A stretch of 64,000 nt of DNA from Rutstroemia sp. NJR-2017a BVV2 (taxonomy: Eukaryota; Ascomycota; Leotiomycetes; Helotiales; Rutstroemiaceae): positions 253,001-317,000 of the forward strand of contig NJPS01000004.1 in the NCBI GenBank assembly GCA_002946415.1. The letters run 5' to 3'. The first letter of the stretch is position 1. Each line of letters begins with the position of its first letter. The position numbers and the translations under genes are program-made. Below are positions 23,838-33,612 of the stretch, piece after piece. The notes under the pieces were generated by a model that was not told where the DNA came from, searched no databases, and saw only the letters and a list, made by a program, of their open reading frames with translations.

Positions 23838-24791
23838 CTTTGTTTCGATATCAAAAGGGTATGTTGTAAGGCACTCGAGGAGTAAGGAGTAAATAGTAAA
23901 TATGATGTTGTTGTTGAAACTTATCTGGTGGACCTCATGCAAACGACGGATAATAGGATATAAATACTCAAGTCAACGAACGACGACTTTCATCATACCT
24001 ACTGACCTCAAAAGAGAACCAACAATTAATAATCCAACCTGATTTCAAAGCACCAGTCGACTTCAGATGATTACAGGCACTCAACCCCGCATCTCTGCAA
24101 CGACACGAACTGGAATGGCGCAATCAATTCGGCCGTTCACCTCCACAACACGCCAAACATGTCGAACATGCCTCGGGAAAGGCGCAACCCAACATCCATC
24201 TGCATACTATCGAAGTCTGACATTATCGATTGCACTGTTATCCAAGTTGTGCGTTTTCTTGATTTCAAATAATGATCTGCCGTGCATTTGATGGACGAGG
24301 TGTTCGGCCGACTTTCCGGCCCATTATAAGAAGGGATGAGCACGCAATTGTCGCGTCGAATTTCATCGTCCATCATCGCGTCCGGTACCACACCATATTG
24401 AAACAGTGCCCAAAAAGGTTACTATGGTATCATCCGCATGGTTCTTGATACCAGAATTTCGTGGGGGTTTGGTAATCATGCGGGCGATGTGTTATTGGCT
24501 GTTTGAGACATTATAGGAAGGACAAACTGTCTCACTGATAATTACAAACCTTCGTGCAAGTTTCGCTCATCTGAAAGTATAAGCATACTTCCAACTGTTG
24601 CTTCACTACGATTTGTTTTATCATTTTTATTGGCGACGACGTATGTAGCGAGTTGCAGATATACGCTCTTAGCATATTTTTCTAAGTAATTCTACTATTT
24701 GCTTTTCTTTCTACGCGGCCTTTTCGTCCTTTCAGTCTGATCTTTCGACTGGTAAACAGATGCTATCGCAATATACTTTCTTCGATACCAG
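23838..24791. other. shared divergent promoter region
   Basis: About 0.95 kb between the oxidoreductase (minus) and the permease (plus), whose starts face away from each other. It holds short non-conserved frames only. Co-regulation of the two genes is possible from layout but not shown by any motif I can identify. Confidence 0.5.
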
Positions 24792-26585
24792 ATGCAAGAG
24801 CAAGAGGATAGTACAGTAGAGCTTGACTACAGTCTCCCCCCTTTCACAATGGCACCCAGCTACCCCCGTTCGCACTCTCCCTCCGCCTCCTCACCACTCC
24901 TCTACTCAGAATCTCACTCATCCTCCTCATCCCTCTCCTCTCCCCCTCCCAAACCCACCACATCCCTCGAACCCACTACACTCCCCAGCTCCTCCCCGCT
25001 GGGCCGCAACCTCAGCTGGTCCAGCGCCTACATCCTCGTAATCTCCCGCGTAATCGGCTCCGGCATCTTCGCCACTCCCGGCCCCATCCTCCGCTCCACC
25101 GGCTCCGTCGGGCTCGCGCTCCTCCTCTGGATTCTTGGTGCCGGCCTCGCCTACTGCGGCATGATCGTATCTCTCGAATACGGGTGCATGCTACCGCTTT
25201 CCGGTGGCGAAAAAGTCTACCTTGAGTTCACGTATCCGAGGCCGCGGTTCTTGGCCAGCACGCTGGTTGCGGTGCAGGCGGTGTTGCTGGGGTTTACCGC
25301 GAGCAATTGTATTGTTTTTGGAGAGTATGTGCTCTTTGCTTTTGGGGTGAAAGGCACGGAGTTGGGGCAGAAGGGCATTGCGTTGGGATTGTTGACGGCG
25401 ATTACGGTTGTGCATGGATGTTTTTTGAAGACGGGGATTAGGATTCAGAATGCGTTGGGGTGGATTAAAGTCGGCTTGGTGCTGTTCATGGCGTTAACGG
25501 GCATATTCGTGGTGGTGTTTGGAGTGAAACTTCCGGATGATTCATCCCAAGTCGTAGGGACTGATGGGAGGAGTCTAATGTCTTGGGACGGGTTGTGGGA
25601 GGGTTCGAACTGGGGATGGGGAACTATTACGACTGCTGTGTTCAAAGTATCGTATTCATATGCGGGGCTGCAGAACTTGAACAATGTTCTGAATGAGGTT
25701 AAGAATCCCGTCCGGACGCTGAAAACAGTTGCTCCAGCGGCTTTGGTCACAGCTTGTTCGTTGTATCTCCTGGCCAATATTGCATACCTGTCTGTTGTTC
25801 CAGTAGAGGAGGTGAAAGAAAGCGGTCAACTTATCGCTGCGCTGTTCTTCGAGAGAGTATTTGGACAGCATGTCGGAAGGATATTGTTACCGCTTGCCAT
25901 TGCGCTTTCTGCCGCGGGGAACGTCATGGTTGTCACTTTTGCACTTGTAAGTTACCCCAGAATCACATATCATGTGTGAACTAACCATAAACAAACAGGC
26001 GCGTCTGAACCAAGAAATCGCCCGCCAAGGCTTCCTCCCCTATTCCCGCTACCTCTCCTCTTCAAAGCCATTTGGCGCACCCATGGGCGGTCTAATAGTC
26101 CACTACATTCCCTCATTCCTTGTGATTGCCATACCACCCCGTGGAGACGTCTACAATTTCATCCTAGACGTCGAAGGTTACCCGGGTCAATTCGCCATCC
26201 TGGCCACATCTTTCGGGCTCTTGTGGCTGCGGAGAACGCGTAGCGATTTGAAACGTCCGTTCAAAGCATGGTTACCTGCAGTATACTTACGGATTGTGAT
26301 ATGTTTAGCATTGATTGCTGGACCATTCTTTCCGCCGAAGGATGGGAGGGCGGATGTGGGGTTTTTTTATGCTACGTATGCGATTGTTGGGATTGGGATG
26401 TAAGTTGCGTGTTTCGATCAATATGTGTGGTGCTGACTTATTTTTGTAGTATCTTGTTTGGTATTCTGGCGTGGTATGTGAAATTTGTTGCACTACCAAA
26501 GTGGTATGGATACAGCATTGAGGAAGAGTTGGAGGTGTTGAGTGATGGAACGACTATCAATAAGTTGGTGAAAGTTGAGAATTGA
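24792..26585 (+). CDS. APC-family amino-acid permease, methionine-permease type, 563 aa
   Basis: Plasma-membrane amino-acid transporter of the APC/LAT group, closest in feel to yeast Mup1/Mup3 methionine permeases. Exons are 24792-25946, 25999-26399 and 26450-26585, with introns of 52 and 50 bp (both GTAAGT donors), all in phase. A Ser/Pro-rich cytosolic N-terminus (about 70 residues) precedes the first membrane helix. The helix-1 signature IGSGIFATPGPIL is intact, followed by LLLWILGAGLAYCG and the conserved LEYGCMLPLSGGEKVYLE. Another family motif is YSYAGLQNLNNVLNEVKNP. Further helices continue to ILFGILAWYV near the C-terminus. Length fits the family. Substrate choice (methionine versus other neutral amino acids) is inferred from resemblance only. 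Confidence 0.9.
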
Positions 26586-27576
26586 GTTTGCTGGTCTTGA
26601 ATAGACGTCATGCCTTTGGCCAAAGGAGCGCGGAGAATTGTATGCTTACAGGTCATCTATCGTCATGCTCGAAAGAGTAGTGAAAATGCCCCGATATAGT
26701 TGGCCGCTGTATATATGGTATGTATATTACACTCAGTGACCGTCCGTCACATTAGTTTGCACCATCGTGAAAACTCAAAGAATGGAGCGCTGATTGAATG
26801 ATGAATGAGACTACATAGCCCAAGCCCATATCTTTAATTTCGACCGAAGCAATCAGACTGGCAGAAGACTGCTCAGCCAAGTTGACTGCGAAATGGGTAC
26901 CCATGGGTAGGGTTTCAACCTCCTCAACCCACCTACCCAATCAGGGGTGGCACGTGCCTGAGATAGGCCCGTGGAAGCCAATGAGTAGGAAAAATACAGT
27001 AGCCCTCAACCCACCCAATGGGTACCCATCAGTCCTTATAACCCACCCATGGGTGCCCCAACCCGGCGGATACCCTACCCACCCGGTGGGTAAGTTCGCA
27101 GCCTACAAGGCTGAGCCAACTTAGGTCGATTCGCATCGCCTAACTGACAAGGTACGCTCATAATCATACGAAACGAAGTACCGCGCCGTTTGTTTCGACT
27201 TCAGAATGGACAAGACGGAGGTGATATCATGATATGAATGTGTCCGAGTCAACAAGGCGCTGCAGCGAGATGTAATCTTTCTCTGCAGCGTTTAGTCTCT
27301 TTGAGCTTCCCGGCCTTCAAGCAGTATTTGAGCACATTTTTATGGTGAAGAGAACAAGGAACATCTGTACTAGACTGGACGGAAGCGGAAGCCGCCGCCG
27401 TTCCAGGAGAGCGATGAAGTTTGCCATGAACGAGAGAGGGATCATCGAGGAGAAGAGTATACTTAGGATTCAAAGCTTATATATCGAAGACCTGTTGCCC
27501 GATTCAGATTCAAAAAGGAATATAGAACGGCATAATGTTTTCATTGGAATATCCCAAAGAAGAAAACTATATATTG
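26586..27576. other. intergenic region containing a small inverted-repeat element
   Basis: The 3' flank of the permease is followed by the element at 26871-27116, then about 450 bp without a supportable gene before the ankyrin gene (convergent). Confidence 0.45.
26871..27116. mobile_element. small non-coding inverted-repeat element with ACCCACCC/TGGGT motifs
   Basis: GCTCAGCC at 26871-26878 is matched by its reverse complement GGCTGAGC at 27109-27116, and the similarity extends imperfectly inwards to CTGCGAA on both sides. The interior is packed with sense and antisense copies of TGGGTACCC, ACCCACCC and ATGGGT. Dense subterminal short repeats between imperfect inverted ends suggest a non-autonomous DNA transposon remnant, but I find no clear target-site duplication. 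Confidence 0.4.
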
Positions 27577-29120
27577 TTATCTTTCATATTTCTCAAAGAT
27601 AAAATATCTTGTTACTCCATCTCTTCCCGTACCCACACTAGTTATTCCTTCTTGTAATAGAAATTCAACCATTGAATCCTGTCCTGTAGCTCTTGCTCTC
27701 TTTAATATTAGACCTCCATGGATCTCTAAAATACTATGATGTCCTACTTGTCTTCCAAAGTCCAATAAATATCTCGCCATAGCGATATACTCCAGATCTA
27801 CGGCAGCTGCAAACGCTTCAACCCATCCGTTCTTGAAATCGTCCTTTGAACCATGCTCCACGAGAAGACGAACACTTGCAAAATTCCCAGCTCGCGCTGC
27901 AATACAAATTGCAGGGTAGATCAAAACCCATTTATTATTCTTGTAATCCACATCGACACCGCGTTCCAATAATAAAGAGACGATCTCTGAATGTCCCCAG
28001 TGACAAGCTACCACGAGAGGATTCAACCATCGTGTATCTTGGTCAACCCCGTGGAATCCTGCTCCACTGTCGAGTAAATACTTCATTCCTTCGAGATTGC
28101 CGTGTCGCGCAAAAGTTCGTATGTCATAAACCATTTCCCTGTCCTCCGCCCTAAACAGGCTTTGCAAGTACTTCCAAACGTCGAGGTTTCGAGTAGCATA
28201 TTTTGCCAGGGAGAGTGAAATACCTGTAGCTGAACGCTTCAGCACATGGCTACATTTTTGGCCGTTGATATCCAAGCTGTCGGGTGACGAGCGCGACGGT
28301 GGGTATATAGCCAGTTTGACCATGTCCATACTACCACGTATAGCTGCACCTAGTATTGCTCCTTGATGAACTTTGCCGATACACGGAGGTCTATAGTGCG
28401 CTTGTAATTGCGGGTCAGTGTCAGGCACTTCAGCTAAATGCTCCTGGAGTTTTTCGAGCATCTTCGCATTTCCAGCCCATGCTGCAAGTTGCATGGGAGA
28501 ATCGAAGATGGTACTTTCGACAGCAGGAGAGACACCTTCTTCAATTAACCGTGTAGCGAGAGGAATTAGGTTCAGATATGCAGCTACACATAAAAGATTC
28601 AGATCGGGAGTTGATAGGTATGATTTCACCGGGGCCCGTGACCTAGAGCAGTTGTTAGGATTGGTACCTCGTATCAAGGCTGGCCAGCAAATAATCTCGA
28701 TAGTGGAAACAAGGTCTGCACCAGTCTCCTCACAAACTCGTTGAGCAGTGTGGCGAATATCGAGATAGCGAGGAAAGGAGAGTGTGTTCTCGTGTTGGAC
28801 TCTGTATACCAGGTATGAATGCCAAAATAATGCTGTTGCTTGATTCTTGTCTGTATACCACTCCTCGAGAACGTCTCCAGTGTAGAATTGGTCCAGGATT
28901 CGTGATTCAAATAGGGCGGATTGAACATCGCGGTAGAATCGCTCTGTATTAATTTTGTTGGTTTAGATGTTGATAGGATCACCCGGAAGTAAAACTTACT
29001 GTTTACAAGACGAAGTCTAAGAGCTCTCTTGATTCCTCGAGCGATAACGGCTTGAAGTAGAACATTACTGACAAGCTCGACTGGTAGATCTAGAAGGTTC
29101 ATTTCGACGGAGGTAGTCAT
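27577..29120 (-). CDS. F-box-like and ankyrin-repeat protein, 495 aa
   Basis: Two exons join in phase: 29120-29000 (ATG at 29120) and 28943-27577, with a 56-bp intron (GTAAGT donor, TACAG acceptor). The N-terminus, LLDLPVELVSNVLLQAVI followed by RALRLRLVNKRF, resembles an F-box, which would bind Skp1 of an SCF ubiquitin ligase; the match is loose. The rest consists of ankyrin-type repeats, for example SPMQLAAWAGNAKMLEKL, TFARHGNLEGMKYLLDSGA, NPLVVACHWGHSEIVSLLLE and CIAARAGNFASVRLLVEHG. Such proteins are expanded in Leotiomycetes and Sordariomycetes. Targets unknown. No membrane segment or signal peptide. Confidence 0.8.
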
Positions 29121-29542
29121 GTAGCAATGTGTGTTGGGGTAGGTGAAGGTAGTAAGAAAAGTTATATATATGGAGGAATGGGATCTAAGCCTAGAGTGGT
29201 GAAAGCATCAGCTGCAACACTGTTCTGGTTAGCTTACAAAAAAAAATCGTCCAACAGTTAGAGGCTTAGAGCTCACGTGTATATAGCCAACATGTCTTTT
29301 AATTGGTTCATTGATACTGTTCAACCCCCTCCACACAGCAGACATAAAGATAGAAACTTCGATAGCTTTAAATAAATAACAACAGATCCAAGAGAGCAAT
29401 ATAGAGAAGTAACTAACAATACAAGCAAAAAAGAAATCAGCCAAAACTATGATCCTACAACAAACAAACCATAACTGTCTAAAATAAAAAAATTGACAAC
29501 GTGAAACCTGCCTCAAAACTGTGCAGATGCCCAAACTATGGT
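29121..29542. other. intergenic, AT-rich, no gene seen
   Basis: 5' flank of the ankyrin gene and 3' flank of the adjacent pseudogene. No supportable frame. Confidence 0.5.
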
Positions 29543-29900
29543 CTAACCGAATGTGATATCCATGTCCGAATCTTTTATATGGAACTGCGTAATAGTCTTT
29601 CCCATCTGAAATGATTGGCTCATCTTAGACGCGGCTAGACCGAAGGGCGACCCAAGAAGCAGATTGAATGAATTAAGCTCCTGACCTGTTCCCGTCGATT
29701 TCACCGTAACGGCGTCTCCTTCCTTTAACCCTATGCGCTGCTACATCTGTTTTATAGCATCTTCTGTATTTCCCTCTACAATAGTTGAGATATGAATTAT
29801 CTGCAGATCCTACGGGGTCTTGCCAACTTTTACCCATGCCGCCATAGTAAGATCAGATAACCGCAGCTTGCCCGGGTCGGTGTTGGGGAGACTCTTTATT
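29543..29900 (-). pseudogene. gene fragment with two in-frame TAG codons, truncated by a MITE-like element
   Basis: One minus-strand frame reads smoothly for about 118 codons from the element border at 29900 to TAG at 29545-29543. Recognisable stretches are SLPNTDPGKLRLSDLTMAAW, VKVGKTP, DLQIIHISTIVEGNTEDAIK, GLKEGDAVTVKSTGTG and LLLGSPFGLAASKMSQSF. It is interrupted by TAG after KTP and by TAG after DAIKQM. Both sit where CAG (Gln) would fit and no intron explains them. The 5' end is missing at the element boundary. I do not recognise the family. It reads as a decayed, truncated gene. Confidence 0.55.
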
Positions 29901-30419
29901 AGGCTGCGTAAACGGAGCTCCGTAGTACTACCACTTAGGTTCAAGGGGATCTGCGGATTAATCCGTACTAGAGCGGATTTTGGTGATTTCTAAGTAGTAC
30001 TACTATAGATAATCCGCGGAGATCCGCAGTAGCTCCTGAAATCCAGCAGATTGTTAGAAATCCGGCGGATATCTGTAAATCCACCGGTTTTCTAGGAGTT
30101 CTAGGTAAAAGTAGGGATTTAACCGCCTAAAAAAAAGTATATCTTCAAAAAATTTAAGATTTGAACCTTACACTTAAGGTTTTATACTAACCCTTATACT
30201 AATCATAAAAGTTATACAGTTACTTATATATTTTTATATATTTTATATACGGATTTCCAGGATTTATAATAATCCACAGATTTCTGGATAGTAGCTGGAT
30301 AATCTGCGGATTATCCGTTTTAGGCTGGAGCAGATTGCCTCCCAAACAGAGCTCCAACAGAGCACAAAAGTAAGGGGCGCCCCTCCGCGGAGCGGAGCGG
30401 ATTATTTGTGCGCAGCCTA
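29900..30419. mobile_element. MITE-like element, about 520 bp, TAGGCTGCG ends
   Basis: The left end TAGGCTGCG (29900-29908) is matched by CGCAGCCTA at the right end (30411-30419), a perfect 9-bp terminal inverted repeat if the flanking TA is counted. Internally there are many ATCCGCGGAT-type palindromic motifs, an AT-rich core and no coding frame. GAGCTCCG-like motifs recur just inside both ends. This is the organisation of a miniature inverted-repeat transposable element. Superfamily is uncertain: TA duplication would suit Tc1/mariner, a 3-bp site PIF/Harbinger. Confidence 0.6.
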
Positions 30420-30434
30420 GCTACACTTGCCAGT

Positions 30435-31568
30435 ATGATAGTCCCACTTGCAGAATTAGCCGACGTAAAGAAAGGGGCATATACCAGTTTCGCCGTCGGA
30501 GTCGGCGGCATAACCAACGGTTCCCAGCCTCAAACCGATGGCAGCGTTCCTCATCTGGCTTTCTGGGACGGCAATGGCAACAGAATTGCCCAATGGAAAG
30601 GCGAGAAAAAAGGAGGTCATCTACCAGCGGAGCAAGAGTACGCGAGGATTGTCTACAACGACCAGACAGTACCCAAGGGGCAACAAGAGCAGCCAGAATA
30701 CATCTCTGTGGTTGCCAACGAAAACAATGCACTTTGCATTGCATACATCTATGCTACCGGAAATGGAGCTCAGTATGCATGGTATGGCGATAGTGGGTTT
30801 ACCTGTGGCGCCGACTGGTATCCCAGCGACTGGAAAGTGGGTGCCGGGGTGCATACACCAAAGTGCGTTTGGATTGACGCGGACCATTCCAACGGTCTTC
30901 GTTATAAAGGATTCAGTCTTCATTTTCCGGACTTTGGAGGAGAGCAGGGGAAAGTTGACGAATACAACAACACTCCGGACACATTGTGCAAAAGTGATGC
31001 TAGGATGAAGTTCTCAGAAACAATTCTCCCTGACGATATTATACCTTTCTTTCATCCTCCTTTGGTCTACAACGATGATGGTTCGGATGTCGATCCAAAC
31101 AAGGTTATCAACAAATCCAAGCGCAGTTCCGTCGGCGCTTCGCGTCTATCCAAGCGCAACGGCACATCGCTTCTTCATCCTGGTCACTTGGTCATCAGTC
31201 ACATCGAAAGCCACAGCGCAAAGGAAGTTTGCGAGAGCGAGACATCGATAGGCCCCGACTTTGTCTCTACGATGGAAGGCGTGTTCTGTGATATGGAACA
31301 AAAGGAATGGTGGTACTTGTGCTCTTCTGAAATCTTCGATGGCTGTCTTGATCTCAGTACTCAGAGTATGGTGAGCAATGGGACGATTGTGAATAGTACT
31401 GGGGCTACCAATGGGACGATAGCGAATAGTACTGCGGCTATCAATGCCACTGCTCTTACTTCACGAGGTCATGCACATATGGCACTTAAAAATCCCCGAC
31501 GCCGGGATACAGCAACAGGTAGATTGGTTCCGGAGAAATCATACATTACATCAAAAACTTGGAATTAG
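30435..31568 (+). CDS. secreted-family fungal protein, signal-peptide region cut by the adjacent element
   Basis: A continuous frame encodes 377 aa from ATG 30435. The open frame extends back without ATG through SLATLAS and into the element end at 30419. The body resembles an uncharacterised family of secreted fungal proteins: YTSFAVGVGGITNGSQPQ, HLAFWDGNGNRIAQW, an Ala-Tyr-rich stretch ending in YAWYGDSGFTCGADWYPSDW, and PKCVWIDADHSNGLRYKGFS. The C-terminal half has possible Kex2 sites (KSKRSS, RLSKRNG), two WW/C-rich stretches and an Asn-rich tail with sequons (NGTIVNST, NGTIANST). Family members normally begin with a signal peptide; here only its tail end seems left, immediately beside the element. 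The protein may therefore no longer be secreted, or the gene may not be expressed. Confidence 0.7.
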   Translation: MIVPLAELADVKKGAYTSFAVGVGGITNGSQPQTDGSVPHLAFWDGNGNRIAQWKGEKKGGHLPAEQEYARIVYNDQTVPKGQQEQPEYISVVANENNALCIAYIYATGNGAQYAWYGDSGFTCGADWYPSDWKVGAGVHTPKCVWIDADHSNGLRYKGFSLHFPDFGGEQGKVDEYNNTPDTLCKSDARMKFSETILPDDIIPFFHPPLVYNDDGSDVDPNKVINKSKRSSVGASRLSKRNGTSLLHPGHLVISHIESHSAKEVCESETSIGPDFVSTMEGVFCDMEQKEWWYLCSSEIFDGCLDLSTQSMVSNGTIVNSTGATNGTIANSTAAINATALTSRGHAHMALKNPRRRDTATGRLVPEKSYITSKTWN

Positions 31569-33587
31569 CAAGATATCAAGGGCTTTTTATAGAAGGGTTA
31601 CTTTTGTGTTTGTTTTTCATGTTTACTTTTATTTACTTGAGTTTTAGATATGCGAATTTATAGAGTTGGTTTCCAATATATAATTTCTTAACTGCTTTTT
31701 ATATTGCAAAGCTTTTCTTTTGAGATAGAGCCTCAATTATATATTCATACGTTACGCTGCAGTGCAACCGTTCCGAGTCTGTTCGTTCTAGCTGCGACCT
31801 CTGGCGTAGCTGCTGTCCCCGATTTAAGGGGCGTGATGATGGCCCAGCTACGTTTTTTCATCCTCGGTACAGGCTCGCACGTTCGCATATACGCGGAAAT
31901 GCCTTTCTATCTGTTACAGCTCCGCCTCTCGTTCGGGAGGGCAATACCAAGGTCGACGGTGTACACTGCATCTTTGACTGATCTGGCAGTAGCCTTCAAA
32001 ACGTCAAATGAGACCAATTCCGCCACTTACTCAGGGGTTGACAGGACGAAAGCTTTCCCGGGACAGCACTGAACGGACCTGCCGGGCTAAAGGAGGAGAG
32101 CCGTGGCTAAGATCAAGGTAGAGTCAAATGACAAATAGATTAGTACCAATATAAAATTCACAACTAACTGACCTGATTTCTCACTCACACGATTCCGCTG
32201 ATCCGTGAATCAATGATTAGCTCTTCTCTGCATATTGGGATATGTGTGCTAACCGACCGAAGTTTACTAGGCCGCTAAAATCGACATAGACCGAAGAGAC
32301 GAATAGGCATGACGAGGACGATGAGGCATGCGGTGGAGTTCAAGTCTCTGTGTACCAAAATTCTGACTCTGACGCTCTTTATTTGTTCTAATCTGTAAAC
32401 TGAGATATTAGGATCTGTTAGTTTAGATCTATTAACTCAACTCGAAAGTACCTTATATTAGAAGTATTTTGAGATTTTTGTAAGTACATGTGATAGAGAT
32501 AAGAAGACTCGGATTTGGGAATGTCGCGATATCTGCGGATCTGCGGACCTTATATAGGTAGAAAGCAGAACAGGTTAGAGCGTAGAGGCATGGGCAAGGC
32601 GACAGGAAGCTGACGGTAGTAAAGCAGGGATTACTGGTAGCAAAGTTGTTATTGATGATAGTAGTGATGATAGATGGATAGGTGGGATAGATGGGTGGGA
32701 TAAGGTGGGTACGATAGGTGAAGTGAGGTACGTACGTATGTACTGTATATATATAGTAAGCAGGCGCTTCCGCTTCGCCTTATACTACACTGTAGTAGTA
32801 ATGACGGGTGAAAAACTACCAAGCTGTCAAGCTGTCAAGCTATCATCCCAATTTAGCACAGCACAGCCAGCTAGAACAAGTACGTAAGGAAGTTAGTATA
32901 GAACGATAATTTAACCAACAAGCAAACAGCGCTTGAGGTTACGAATCCCAAATCACCGAGATCGTCGCAAACCCGAAGTAAGGAAATCGCATTCGGCAGA
33001 AGCGCTGAAATTACATGCCTAAAAGAGTTGGGGGACGAGCTTTTACGGAGAGCTGTTTAATGATATCGGCCGTTAAGGTTAGTTATGGAAATTGGTTATA
33101 AATGAGATATGGGAAGATGGAATTAAGGTGAAACTTTGATATAGGTATACGAATGCTAGACTGGAGAGGAGAGGGGTAAGGGTAAGGAAAACGGTTTTTG
33201 GTACCGATGTAAGGAGGGAGGGATATGATACGGGACGGAGAACTTACTGTACGAAGGGGAAGGAGAAGGGGAAGAGGAAGAGGAAGGGGAAGGTAAGAGC
33301 TTGGCGATATTAGGTAAGGAGAGCGAAGGCGAGGATGGGAGAAGTTAATGAAAATAGAGAGCAGATTTCCTAAATTGGTAACCTGCCCATACATGGCTAT
33401 CACATCGATATCCATATTCATCTCCATCTCCATACTCGTAGTATCCGTACGAGGTCTCCGCTCCTTAGACCCGCTCGTTCGCTTAGCCCGGGCAGATAGA
33501 CAGACAGGACAGACGAAATTCGGGGTCGATACGAAGTACGACAGACACGATGCGATGCGATCTAAATCTATGATAAGGCTTGCATAA

Positions 33588-33612
33588 ATTCATTCATTCA
33601 TTCATTCATTCT
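33588..33612. repeat. ATTC tetranucleotide microsatellite
   Basis: About six copies of ATTC in a row. Confidence 0.85.

Noticed and set aside
33083..33433. Pro/Leu/Ser-rich minus-strand frame of 116 codons
   Set aside because: It arises from a purine/pyrimidine-biased low-complexity stretch and has no structure or splice context.
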